Shown here piece by piece: positions 26,015-34,709 of a DNA stretch of 64,000 bases (position 1 is the first letter of the stretch; every line of letters begins with the position of its first letter). The position numbers were made by a program, and so were the translations under genes. The notes under the pieces were generated by a model. That model was given only the letters and a program-made list of their open reading frames with translations, made no database searches and was not told the DNA's origin. This DNA is from Ruminococcaceae bacterium UBA7075 (GTDB taxonomy: Bacteria > Bacillota > Clostridia > Oscillospirales > Acutalibacteraceae), in contig DKZL01000012.1 in assembly GCA_002493635.1 (NCBI GenBank), forward strand, positions 20,590-84,589, read 5' to 3'.

Positions 26015-26040
26015 AGGCAGCGTTTGCTGCCTTATTTTTT
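26015..26040 (+). terminator. Terminator after the COG2426 gene
   Basis: GGCAGC (26015-26020) and GCTGCC (26025-26030) form a short GC-rich stem with TTATTTTTT after it. The next gene begins just 14 bases later, so its transcript depends on readthrough or on a promoter inside the COG2426 gene. Confidence 0.75.
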
Positions 26041-26053
26041 AGGTGGAAGTTTT

Positions 26054-27268
26054 ATGGAATATTTTGACGCCGTAATTATCGGCGGCGGTGCGGCGGGACT
26101 TATGTGTGCAATCTCGGCAAAACAAAAGAACGCTGACAAAAAAATTGCAATAATTGAAAAAAACGAAAGAGTCGGTAAAAAACTGCTTGCAACAGGCAAC
26201 GGCAGATGCAACCTGACAAATCAAAATATAAATACTGACAAATATTTCGGTTCATTTACAAAAAAATCCGAATATATTTTTAAAGAATACACTTCGGAAC
26301 ATTTACTTGATATTTTTAATGATCTTGGACTTATGACATACGCTGACAGTGAGGGCAGATACTATCCCTTCTGCCGACAGGCAAGTGCTGTACTGGATGT
26401 TCTGCGTTTTGCGTGTGACAGGCTGAGTGTTGAAATTTTTTTAAGTCAGAGTATAAGAACGCTAAAAAAGCAGAATAACAGTTTTATAATTAAAACGAAT
26501 GAAAAAGAATTTCGCTCCGATAAGCTTGTTATTGCATGCGGTTCAAAGGCAGCACCGAAGCTTGGCGGAAGTGCAAGCGTCACCGACTATCTGAAAAATT
26601 TCGGACACAAGGTAATTCCTTTTTCCCCTGCTTTGTGCCCTGTAAAGGTCAGATCAAATGTTCTTAAATCTCTTAAAGGGATTCGTGCAACTGCACTTGT
26701 CACTCTTTTTGACAAAAACAAAAATAAAATAAAATCTGAACACGGTGAAATACAATTTTCCGATAACTCATTATCCGGTATTTGTATTTTTAATCTGTCT
26801 GTTTATGCTCAGAAGGGCGATGTAATCCGACTTGACCTTTTGCCGGATATTGCTTTTTCAGATTTATATAATATTCTTTTTAGGCATAAAGTGTTATTTT
26901 TAAAACAGGCACTTGACAATCTCTTTACAGGTATATTACAAAAAAGGCTTTCGCAGGCAGTGCTTAAGATAAGCGGCTTAAGCGATTTTTCGTGCATTTG
27001 TGAAAACATAAGTGACAAACAGATAAGAGACTTATGCAGAACTGTAAAATCAATGGAATTTGAGATAACGGAAAAAGAAAGCTTTGAAAAGGCTCAATGT
27101 GCACTGGGCGGTGCACACGGAAGTCAGATTGACGAAAAAACTATGCAGAGCAAAATTGTAAAAGGACTTTACATTGTTGGCGAGGCTGTAGATATTTGCG
27201 GTGAATGCGGAGGCTACAATCTGCATTTTGCATTTTCAAGCGGTCACTTGGCAGGAGAAAATTTATGA
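26054..27268 (+). CDS. BaiN/RdsA-type NAD(P)/FAD-dependent oxidoreductase
   Basis: A 404-residue flavoprotein of the HI0933 family. It starts with the dinucleotide-binding fold VIIGGGAAGLMCA and ends with the FAD-closing segment GEAVDICGECGGYNLHFAF. Internal family marks are GNGRCNLTNQN and ACGSKAAPKLGG. Members have been linked to bile-acid dehydroxylation (BaiN) and to Fe-S or radical chemistry, but most are uncharacterised. The ATG at 26054 follows AGGTGGAAG. It overlaps the next gene by four bases (ATGA), so the pair is translationally coupled. Confidence 0.9.
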   Translation: MEYFDAVIIGGGAAGLMCAISAKQKNADKKIAIIEKNERVGKKLLATGNGRCNLTNQNINTDKYFGSFTKKSEYIFKEYTSEHLLDIFNDLGLMTYADSEGRYYPFCRQASAVLDVLRFACDRLSVEIFLSQSIRTLKKQNNSFIIKTNEKEFRSDKLVIACGSKAAPKLGGSASVTDYLKNFGHKVIPFSPALCPVKVRSNVLKSLKGIRATALVTLFDKNKNKIKSEHGEIQFSDNSLSGICIFNLSVYAQKGDVIRLDLLPDIAFSDLYNILFRHKVLFLKQALDNLFTGILQKRLSQAVLKISGLSDFSCICENISDKQIRDLCRTVKSMEFEITEKESFEKAQCALGGAHGSQIDEKTMQSKIVKGLYIVGEAVDICGECGGYNLHFAFSSGHLAGENL

Positions 27269-28857
27269 TAAGGATAAACAATATTCGTCTTCCTCTTGAC
27301 TATACAGACAGTACTATAAGAAGGAAGATTTCAAAACAACTCAGAATTGACGAGAATGCAATTAAAAGCTGTAACATTTTCAGGCGTTCAGTAGACGCAC
27401 GAAAAAAGGATAACATCTGTTTTCTTACATCTGTTGATGCTGAGCTTAACATCAACGAGGATAAAATTTTAAAAAAGTGCAACGGTACTCAAGCGGTAGC
27501 TCCTTATCACTATAATGTTCCAAAGTGGAAGTGCGGAGCAAAACCCGTTATAGTAGGTTCGGGTCCCGCAGGTCTTTTTTCTGCACTCATTCTTGCTCAG
27601 AGCGGAGCAAAGCCAATTTTGATTGAGCGTGGAAAAGATGTTGACAGACGAACAAACGATGTTAATGCTTTCTGGGCAACCGGAAGGCTAAATACGAAAT
27701 CTAATGTTCAGTTTGGTGAGGGCGGAGCAGGCACGTTTTCGGACGGAAAGCTGAATTCGGGCACAAAGGACGCACGTCAGCGCAAGGTACTTGAAGAGTT
27801 TGTTTCTCATGGTGCACCGGAGGAAATTCTTTACAATGCAAAACCACATATCGGCACTGATAAGCTGAAAATCACCGTAAAAAATATTCGTGAAGATATA
27901 ATCAGACTCGGCGGTACAGTTATGTTTGAAACACAGCTGATTGACTTCAAAACGAAAGACGAAAATATAATTTCAGCCGTTGTAAGCAAGGAAGGCAAAA
28001 CCGAATTTATTGATACCGACAGCATTATTCTTGCTATAGGTCACAGTGCAAGAGATACCTTTGAGATGCTGTATGATAAAAAGATACCTATCGAAGCAAA
28101 ATCATTCTCGGTTGGCACCCGTATTGAGCATTTGCGAGAGCAGATTGACCGTTCACAATACGGAAAGTTTGCAGGCAACAAACGACTCGGTGCGGCGAAT
28201 TACAAGATGAATGTGCACCTTGAAAACGGCAGAGGCGTTTATACTTTCTGTATGTGTCCCGGCGGCAAGGTCGTAAATGCGTCAAGCGAGGACGGACGAC
28301 TTGTCACAAATGGTATGAGTGAATTTGCAAGAGATGAGGTCAATTCCAATTCAGCACTGCTTGTAGGTGTAAGTCCAAATGACTTTGCAGGTGAGCACCC
28401 ACTTAAATGTATGCACTTTCAGCGTGAGCTTGAGGAAAAGGCATTTATCCTTGGGGGAGAAAACTACACTGCACCCGTTCAGCGAGTTGCTGACTTCTTA
28501 GAAGGACATAAAAGTAAACATCTGGGCGAAGTTATACCAAGTATCGGTCCGAATTATCTGCTTACGGACATAAGTGCAATTTTTCCGGACTATATCACAA
28601 TGTCATTAAAACAAGGAATTATAAATATGGGGAAAAAACTAAAAGAATTTGACAACGGCGATGCTGTTCTGACTGCTGTCGAAAGCAGAAGTTCCTCCCC
28701 TATACGAATTCTGCGCAATAATGAAACCCTTGAAAGCGTTGGCGTTAAAGGACTTTATCCATGCGGAGAAGGTGCGGGCTATGCAGGCGGAATTATATCT
28801 GCTGCTGTTGACGGAATAAAGTGTGCCGAAAAATTAATTGAAAAAAGTCAATTATAA
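27265..28857 (+). CDS. FAD-dependent dehydrogenase (COG2509)
   Basis: A 530-residue flavoprotein. The first 85 residues form an extra N-terminal domain rich in basic residues. The FAD-binding loop VGSGPAGLFSA follows near residue 97, then LIERG, the family-specific NVQFGEGGAGTFSDGKLNSG, and the C-terminal GEGAGYAGGIISAAVDG. The role of COG2509 is unknown. The start is taken at the ATG inside the stop of the previous gene with AGGAGAAAA before it; a longer frame from 27205 would be out of context. Confidence 0.88.
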   Translation: MIRINNIRLPLDYTDSTIRRKISKQLRIDENAIKSCNIFRRSVDARKKDNICFLTSVDAELNINEDKILKKCNGTQAVAPYHYNVPKWKCGAKPVIVGSGPAGLFSALILAQSGAKPILIERGKDVDRRTNDVNAFWATGRLNTKSNVQFGEGGAGTFSDGKLNSGTKDARQRKVLEEFVSHGAPEEILYNAKPHIGTDKLKITVKNIREDIIRLGGTVMFETQLIDFKTKDENIISAVVSKEGKTEFIDTDSIILAIGHSARDTFEMLYDKKIPIEAKSFSVGTRIEHLREQIDRSQYGKFAGNKRLGAANYKMNVHLENGRGVYTFCMCPGGKVVNASSEDGRLVTNGMSEFARDEVNSNSALLVGVSPNDFAGEHPLKCMHFQRELEEKAFILGGENYTAPVQRVADFLEGHKSKHLGEVIPSIGPNYLLTDISAIFPDYITMSLKQGIINMGKKLKEFDNGDAVLTAVESRSSSPIRILRNNETLESVGVKGLYPCGEGAGYAGGIISAAVDGIKCAEKLIEKSQL

Positions 28858-28888
28858 TTCTGAAACAGAATATTATTTTATAAAAGTA

Positions 28889-28918
28889 AAAGCGACATCA
28901 TTTGATGCCGCTTTTTTT
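28889..28918 (+). terminator. Terminator after the FAD genes
   Basis: AAGCGACATCA (28890-28900) pairs with TGATGCCGCTT (28903-28913) apart from one A-C mismatch, and TTTTTTT follows. It separates the plus-strand pair from the convergent sugar importer operon. Confidence 0.75.
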
Positions 28919-28936
28919 CAGTATGAAAATTTCAAT

Positions 28937-29809
28937 TTATCCCTTTACAGCGCCTGCTACTACGCCCTCAATAATATACTTTTGGCAAGCAAAGTAGAAA
29001 ATTACGATTGGAACTATACTAAGCACAATAAGCGCCATAATGGCAGTTGTATCAGTATGACCGTAGCTGCCGTTCAGATACTGTATGTGAATAGGAATTG
29101 TCCTGTATGTCTTATCAAGAATAAGATAAGGAAGCAAATAGTCATTCCAGATCCACATAGTTTCAAGGATAGCAACCGAAATGAATGTAGGCTTCATAAT
29201 AGGAAGTACTATTCCGAAGAAAGTTCTCATAGGACCTGCACCGTCAACATCAGCCGCCTCTTCAATTTCAATCGGAATTGATTTTACAAATCCCGAGAAC
29301 ATAAACACCGCAAGTCCTGCACCAAAACCAAGATAAATAATAAGGATACCCCAAGGTGTATTGAGACTAAGAGTGTCAGCAGTCTTTGAAAGTGTGAACA
29401 TTACCATCTGGAATGGTACTACCATTGAAAAAATACAGAAGTAATAAATAATTTTACAAACAATTGTATTTGATCTCTGAATGTACCATGCGCACATTGA
29501 TGTACACACCAGAATAAGAGCAACGCCGCCAACAGTAATAAAAAAGCTGCATACAATCGTTTTCCAGAACGGATAGTTACCATAGAACATACCCGAAATA
29601 TAGCTTTGAAAACCTACAAAGGTTTCAGCAGTAGGGAACTCGAACGGTCCTGCACTGATACCTGCATTCGTCTTGAATGAATTCATAAATACAATGAAAA
29701 CAGGTGCAACATAGAATACAGAAATTACCGTAAACAAAACAGTCAGTATTTTCATACCAAGAGTTTGCTTTTTCTTTTGAGGTCTTTCTTTTGCTTTTAC
29801 TTTAGCCAT
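28937..29809 (-). CDS. Carbohydrate ABC transporter permease, MalG-like
   Basis: A 290-residue integral membrane protein with six helices. The coupling motif that meets the ATPase is EAADVDGAGPMRTFFGIVLPIMKP, present near residue 200. It forms the transport channel together with the upstream permease and serves an oligosaccharide, judging by family. It is the last gene of the operon; no ATPase gene follows. Confidence 0.9.
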   Translation of the reverse strand: MAKVKAKERPQKKKQTLGMKILTVLFTVISVFYVAPVFIVFMNSFKTNAGISAGPFEFPTAETFVGFQSYISGMFYGNYPFWKTIVCSFFITVGGVALILVCTSMCAWYIQRSNTIVCKIIYYFCIFSMVVPFQMVMFTLSKTADTLSLNTPWGILIIYLGFGAGLAVFMFSGFVKSIPIEIEEAADVDGAGPMRTFFGIVLPIMKPTFISVAILETMWIWNDYLLPYLILDKTYRTIPIHIQYLNGSYGHTDTTAIMALIVLSIVPIVIFYFACQKYIIEGVVAGAVKG

Positions 29810-30690
29810 TACTGCTGCACCTCTTTTCTTCTGGTGAAGTAAAGCTGTGCAAGGGCGATTACAACAACCAGTACAAAGAATATAACGCCCTCCGCCTGAC
29901 CAACACCGCGAGAGTTCTGATTTGCGTAAAATGTCTTATAAATATTCAGCGCCATCATTTCAGTCTGATAGACCATCGTTCCGCTTGATGACACAACACC
30001 GGGCGCACCGTTTGTAAGAGCAAGGTTCTGGTCAAACAGCTTAAATGAGTTTGTAAGGGTTAAGAATGTGCATATTGTAATGGACGGCATCATCATAGGT
30101 AGCGTTACACTTGTAAGCACCTGCTTTTTGCCTGCTCCATCAATTCGGGCTGCCTCATAAAGGTCAGCCGGCACACTCTGGAAGCCTGCTATATAAATTA
30201 TCATCATATAGCCTGCCTGTTGCCAACACATAAGAATAACTAATCCCCAAAAGCCATATGTAGCGTCAAGTTCGATATTTGAACCGAAATTCTGAAGAAT
30301 ACCGTTAAAAATTAACTGCCAGATATAGCCAAGGATAATACCGCCGACAAGATTTGGCATAAAAAATATCGTTCTGAAAACATTTGAACCTCTGATACCT
30401 AAAGTCAGAACATATGCAACAAAAAAAGCAATAAGGTTGATTAATATTACCGAAACAACAACAAATAGTGCTGTAAACCAAAACGACCTTAAAAAGCCCT
30501 CATTCTGAAATGCCTGAATATAGTTATCAAAACCTACAAATGTTGCATTACTTGTAGTTTTGAATTTGCAAAATGACAAATAAATACCATTAAAGAACGG
30601 ATAAACAAAACCAATTATAAAAGCGGCAAGTGTTGGAAGAACAAATATGAGTGAGTAAATTTTACGTGCTCTTTTTTTGAACATAATCAT
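29809..30690 (-). CDS. Carbohydrate ABC transporter permease, MalF-like
   Basis: A permease of about 293 residues with six helices and the coupling motif EAARIDGAGKKQVLTSVTLP. The open frame runs to 30744, but two close ATG codons at 30690 and 30684 follow an AAAGG site and begin the basic MFKKRARK stretch before the first helix; either can be the start. Its stop and the start of the next permease gene touch at 29809, indicating coupled translation. Confidence 0.88.
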   Translation of the reverse strand: MIMFKKRARKIYSLIFVLPTLAAFIIGFVYPFFNGIYLSFCKFKTTSNATFVGFDNYIQAFQNEGFLRSFWFTALFVVVSVILINLIAFFVAYVLTLGIRGSNVFRTIFFMPNLVGGIILGYIWQLIFNGILQNFGSNIELDATYGFWGLVILMCWQQAGYMMIIYIAGFQSVPADLYEAARIDGAGKKQVLTSVTLPMMMPSITICTFLTLTNSFKLFDQNLALTNGAPGVVSSSGTMVYQTEMMALNIYKTFYANQNSRGVGQAEGVIFFVLVVVIALAQLYFTRRKEVQQ

Positions 30691-30789
30691 TTGCCTTTCT
30701 TTTTTTACAAGAAAAGGGAGCGAAGCCGCCCCCTTTCCGAACATTTGCTTATAACCTTATTAAGTTTAGATTAATAAACCTGTAGAAAA

Positions 30790-32151
30790 TCAGCCTGCAT
30801 TTGCAGCAGCATACTCTGTTTTCCAACCGTCAACAAATGCCTTTACAACATCGTCCCATTCGCCTGTGCCTGCTGCATACTGAGTAAGAGCTGTACCAAC
30901 ACCGTTCTTCCAGTTTTCACTCGGCATAGTTGTGAAGTTCCAGCTTACAGGAGTTTTTCCGTTTGCGGTAAGTTCATTATCCAACTTTACAAATACATTA
31001 GTAGCTTCCTTAGCAGCCTTGAAAGGAATTACAAAGCCCATATCATCAGCAAGAGCAGTTGTTCCTACTTCGCTTGTTACACACCAGTTCATAAAGTCAA
31101 GAGTAGCAGCCTTATCATCTTCGCTTGCGTCTTTGTTTACACACCAGTAGTTCTCACAACCTGTGCAAAGGCCCTGTTTAGCTTCGTCGCCTACGCCAAT
31201 ATAAACAGGGAGCATACCAAGCTGATCATCAGTCATCTCAAATGTGCTCTTTGGATCCTTACCTGTGAGCATACCATACTCCCAGGTTCCGTTCTGATAG
31301 AACACAGCCTTGCCTGTTGCAAACTCTGTTTCAGCGTCTGAACCTGTTTTGTTAGCAAGGTCGCTGCCCTTGCATGTTGAATCTGTGATGTAAAGGTCAA
31401 AAATATTCTTGTAGTTGTCAAGGTATGTACCCTTGATTGCGTCTGTTGAAGAAATTCCTTCATCTTTATACTCAAAGTAAATTGGGAGGTTAGCAAGGTG
31501 TGTCTTGAATCTCCAGTCAGATGATGCTTCCATACCTGCAGATGTGAATGCACCGTCAACGCCGAGAGCTTCCTTGTTAGCCTGAATTTCATCAGCAACA
31601 GTCTTTAATTTCTCAAAGCTGTTGATTTCGTCGATTGATTTAACTGTAGCAAAATCAGAATCGCAATACTTCTGAAGAAGAGTTTTGTTATAGATAATAC
31701 CATATGTTTCGATTACATATCCAACACCGTAAACAGCGTCGCCGTCTTTAAGCCCATAATCCTGAGAAGTAAGCTGTGAATAAATATCTGACTTTGAAAG
31801 ATCCTCACAGTAATCCTTCCAGTTAGCAAGACCTACAGGACCGTTTACCTGGAAGAGAGTAGGAGCCTCTGACTTATCCATTTCAGCAGTAAGTGTTTGC
31901 TCATATGTACCCTCAGCAGCAGTTTTAACTGTTACCTGAACACCTGTTTCCTCAGTGTACTTTGCAGCGAGATCCTGCCATGCTGCATCCTGCTCAGGCT
32001 TAAAGTTCAGGTAATAAACCTTACCTTTTTTAGCATCTCCGCCTGTTGAGCCGCCCTGTGAAGAGCTTTCGCCACAGCCTGCAAGTGATCCTGCAGCCAT
32101 AAGACCGGCAAGAGTAAGAGCAGCCACTCTTGTTACATTCTTTCTTTTCAT
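30790..32151 (-). CDS. Extracellular sugar-binding lipoprotein of the ABC importer
   Basis: A 453-residue solute-binding protein, family 1. The signal peptide ends in LAGC with the lipidated Cys at 26, followed by a Ser/Gly-rich linker. Residues 40-450 form the two-lobed binding fold, with VYYLNFKPEQDAAWQDLA near the start and FATGKAVFYQNGTWEY in the middle. It would catch an oligosaccharide outside the cell and pass it to the two permeases. The ATG at 32151 follows AAGGTGAAA; the longer frame from 32187 lacks a signal peptide start. Confidence 0.92.
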   Translation of the reverse strand: MKRKNVTRVAALTLAGLMAAGSLAGCGESSSQGGSTGGDAKKGKVYYLNFKPEQDAAWQDLAAKYTEETGVQVTVKTAAEGTYEQTLTAEMDKSEAPTLFQVNGPVGLANWKDYCEDLSKSDIYSQLTSQDYGLKDGDAVYGVGYVIETYGIIYNKTLLQKYCDSDFATVKSIDEINSFEKLKTVADEIQANKEALGVDGAFTSAGMEASSDWRFKTHLANLPIYFEYKDEGISSTDAIKGTYLDNYKNIFDLYITDSTCKGSDLANKTGSDAETEFATGKAVFYQNGTWEYGMLTGKDPKSTFEMTDDQLGMLPVYIGVGDEAKQGLCTGCENYWCVNKDASEDDKAATLDFMNWCVTSEVGTTALADDMGFVIPFKAAKEATNVFVKLDNELTANGKTPVSWNFTTMPSENWKNGVGTALTQYAAGTGEWDDVVKAFVDGWKTEYAAANAG

Positions 32152-32521
32152 TTGTTTCACCTTAATTTCTTTAAATTTATCCGGCATTGATACCGGACAT
32201 TTACTGAAAAAGCAATTATATATACTTTTTCCATCAAATCAAGAATATCACATAATTTATAAAAATGCAATAGTTTTTTCTTATATTTTTTAATTAATTT
32301 TATATACCAGTATTTTTAACAGGGTAATATATTACAATAATTCAGACAATAAATTTTCTTTTTTATATATTACATCGGACATAAATTTACATAATAAAAA
32401 TAAGTATAACAACAATTTACAATTTTGTAATTACAAAAAATAACCTTCTCTATTGAAAGCATTGTGTATAATGTGTTAAAATCAAAATACTAAATATTAA
32501 TATATAAGGAATTAAAAATTT
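32152..32521. promoter_or_regulatory. Divergent promoter region of importer and DUF624 gene
   Basis: A 370-base AT-rich stretch without a gene. On the minus strand TTGCAT (32265-32270), 17 bases and TATTCT (32242-32247) form a likely importer promoter. On the plus strand a TATAAT at 32467-32472 lies 50 bases before the DUF624 ATG, but its -35 is poor, so an activator may be needed. No clear catabolite-control (cre) box is visible. Confidence 0.5.
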
Positions 32522-33382
32522 ATGAAAAATTTTAATCAATCTGCTTTTATCAGATTTTTCACCTGTTTTCCAAAACTTTTGCTTGCCGGATTAATGTACT
32601 CTGTTCCGTTTGCAATCTTTACCGGCATTTTTGTTTTTATAAGCAACATAACAGGTTTTAATAATGTAATTGTATGGGGGTTGGGAATTATCCCCTCAAC
32701 TCCATTTCTTGCAGGACTTGTTATGGTAATCAGAAAGTATGCAATTGAAAAGCTTGACGTTCCTGTCGTAAGCACTTTTTTTGCCGCTGTAAAGGAAAAT
32801 TTTAAAAGATTTATCCTGCACGGTGTTGTAATTTACGCTATCGTATCCTGTTCGTTTTTTGCAATTCTGTACTACTACACCCTTTCAGCCGATGACCCCG
32901 TATTTGGTTCGGTGCTTACACTTTATCTGCTGTTTACCGCCCTGCTGCTTGTGATGATGTTCTATGTTCCCGTTATGACTGTTACATACGAGTTAAGGCT
33001 GCGGGATATTTACAAAAATTCTTTTTTGCTGATTTTCGGAAAAATTCTTCGTAATCTTATCGCTTTTATTGCTGTGGCTATCGTTACTGCTTTTGCTTTT
33101 CTTGCATTAACATTTTCAGGCGGTGCAATGTTCTGGGTTACAGCAGGAATTATTGTAGCTTTATATCCGCTTATTTTCTGCTATATCGTTAATTCAATAA
33201 TTGCTAAGGGCTTGCAGGAAACAGTCGGATATTTTGTGGGGGTTAATTCCGATAAAGAATTAACAGCAGAGGATATTGAGCACGAAAAAGAAATTATAGC
33301 AAATGCAGACAGCACGAGCGACTACGTATTTGTTAACGGCAGAATGGTAAAAAACAAATCATCAGACGAAAACAAAAAGTAA
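32522..33382 (+). CDS. DUF624-like membrane protein (YesL type)
   Basis: A 286-residue protein with five to six membrane helices. The layout, with PSTPFLAGLVMVIRK and ELRLRDIYKNSFLLIFGK, resembles DUF624/YesL proteins, which are typically encoded with carbohydrate ABC importers. The last 45 residues are charged and cytosolic. Its position, divergent from a sugar importer, supports a link to the same uptake system. Biochemical role unknown. Confidence 0.7.
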   Translation: MKNFNQSAFIRFFTCFPKLLLAGLMYSVPFAIFTGIFVFISNITGFNNVIVWGLGIIPSTPFLAGLVMVIRKYAIEKLDVPVVSTFFAAVKENFKRFILHGVVIYAIVSCSFFAILYYYTLSADDPVFGSVLTLYLLFTALLLVMMFYVPVMTVTYELRLRDIYKNSFLLIFGKILRNLIAFIAVAIVTAFAFLALTFSGGAMFWVTAGIIVALYPLIFCYIVNSIIAKGLQETVGYFVGVNSDKELTAEDIEHEKEIIANADSTSDYVFVNGRMVKNKSSDENKK

Positions 33383-33444
33383 CGCTTACAGTGGTTGTAC
33401 CTGTCCGCACTACTTTCAAGCAGTTTTCTATAAAATTAAGCAAA

Positions 33445-33481
33445 AAACGCTTTCCACAAAAAGGGAAAGCGTTTAATTTTT
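33445..33481 (+). terminator. Terminator of the DUF624 gene
   Basis: AAACGCTTTCC (33445-33455) pairs perfectly with GGAAAGCGTTT (33464-33474), followed by AATTTTT. Confidence 0.8.
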
Positions 33482-33547
33482 GAGCTTACCTTATAGCCTA
33501 TCTTGAAACAGATAGCTCAAATTTATTACTGACATACTTAAATAATG

Positions 33548-33946
33548 TTACACCTTAAAAAATTTGAAATTCTTCGAGCAGATTTTTTTGCAGACAGCAT
33601 TAATCGGAATGCAAAGAAATGCCCAAAGCATACTGTAAAACGGACAAATCTGCCCCTTTATATTAAACCTGCAATTAGAATAATCCCAGACCTTCATTTT
33701 GAATTTAAGATTGACAATACATCCGCACAGGAATTCATAGAACGTAATGACTGCACTGCCGACAACACATTTAGGCAGCATCCTCATACTCTGATGACGC
33801 TTGTATATTTTGAAAATTGAAAGGAAACACGCTCCGCCTGTAATGAGCATTGTCCAGTGTGTTTTGTGACGGTACAAAATTTCAATCATTCCATACAACA
33901 ACCCGCCTAACGTGAATAAAAAACAATCGCCTTTTAATTTCTTCAT
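33548..33946 (-). CDS. CmpB-family membrane protein (putative ABC permease, PF06541 type)
   Basis: A 132-residue protein with about four hydrophobic segments. Family marks are GGLLYGMIEILYRHKTHW, FYEFLCGCIVN and VWDYS...NIKGQICPFYSMLW. Despite the database name, there is no partner ATPase here, and a role in transport is unproven. It is at the short end of the family. The ribosome site GGTGA is built into the 3' arm of a terminator-like hairpin just before the ATG. Confidence 0.75.
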   Translation of the reverse strand: MKKLKGDCFLFTLGGLLYGMIEILYRHKTHWTMLITGGACFLSIFKIYKRHQSMRMLPKCVVGSAVITFYEFLCGCIVNLKFKMKVWDYSNCRFNIKGQICPFYSMLWAFLCIPINAVCKKICSKNFKFFKV

Positions 33947-34115
33947 AAAAAAATCACCGAATATAGTGTTGACTAAATCCGGTGATTTTATTTATTTTTT
34001 TATCTCCGCTTCATAAGTTTGATTCATATTAAAGCTATTGTTCCCGAAGTTTAATCTTCGCTTCTCCGATAAGATTCATAAATTACTATTATAAGCAGGC
34101 TAAAAATGTTTGAAA
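33947..34115 (-). promoter_or_regulatory. Leader with terminator-like hairpin that covers the ribosome site
   Basis: On the minus strand TTTCAA (34110-34115), 16 bases and TATAAT (34088-34093) could start a leader of about 135 bases. It ends with AAATCACCG (33980-33988), a 20-base loop, and CGGTGATTT (33951-33959) followed by more Ts, then ATG at 33946. The 3' arm contains the GGTGA ribosome site, so folding would block both elongation and initiation. The same hairpin may simply end the rnmV transcript. The ligand or signal, if any, is unknown. Confidence 0.45.
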
Positions 34116-34121
34116 AAATTA

Positions 34122-34709
34122 TTATAATATTTTTTCGCAAAGATTTTTTAATTCTCCAAGAGAATATAAACAATTAAGAGCCGTTAACATTGCATTTGTG
34201 GACAAATATGACGGCAAATTCAGATAACTGAGAAGTTTTTTTCTGTTCTTTTCGGCATTCTCCGCACCTGTAAGACCGAGATAAAACAAATCAGGTTTTG
34301 TTATGTCATCAGACATTTTTTCTTCTTCACCGATTATCGTTGCTCCGCTTGCTTTAATTGCATTAATTATAATATCATCGCTGACACCCTCAACACCGAG
34401 CAAGCCTTCCCTGCCCTTTTGAGATTTTCGCTTTTCCTTCCCCTCAATCTGAGGAATATAACAGTGCTTTATTTTACTTTTATCAACAACTCCTCGCAGA
34501 AAATTACGGATTACAAACCCTGCACCGTCACTGTCGGTAAGCACTAAAATCCCACGTGTATCAGCAATCTTACGAATAAGGTTTTGCTTTTCCTTATCCG
34601 AAAATACTCTGAATCCGTTTGTTTCAATGACAGGAGCATCAACAAGCGACTTCAGCTTGATTTTGTCGTATCTGCCTTCAACAACAACAGCTTCCTTAAG
34701 TCTTAGCAT
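34122..34709 (-). CDS. rnmV: Ribonuclease M5-like TOPRIM protein
   Basis: A 195-residue protein with an N-terminal TOPRIM domain: VVVEGRYD holds the catalytic Glu and LTDSDGAG the DxD metal site. The C-terminal DUF4093 domain contains GLTGAENAEKNRKKLL. RNase M5 matures 5S rRNA in Firmicutes. Here it is not next to ksgA as in Bacillus but behind holA. Its ATG at 34709 overlaps the holA stop by one base (TGATG). Confidence 0.85.
   Translation of the reverse strand: MLRLKEAVVVEGRYDKIKLKSLVDAPVIETNGFRVFSDKEKQNLIRKIADTRGILVLTDSDGAGFVIRNFLRGVVDKSKIKHCYIPQIEGKEKRKSQKGREGLLGVEGVSDDIIINAIKASGATIIGEEEKMSDDITKPDLFYLGLTGAENAEKNRKKLLSYLNLPSYLSTNAMLTALNCLYSLGELKNLCEKIL

Noticed and set aside
33545..33820. 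91-residue plus-strand frame
   Set aside because: Lies opposite the CmpB-family gene, which has clear family motifs; it is a shadow.
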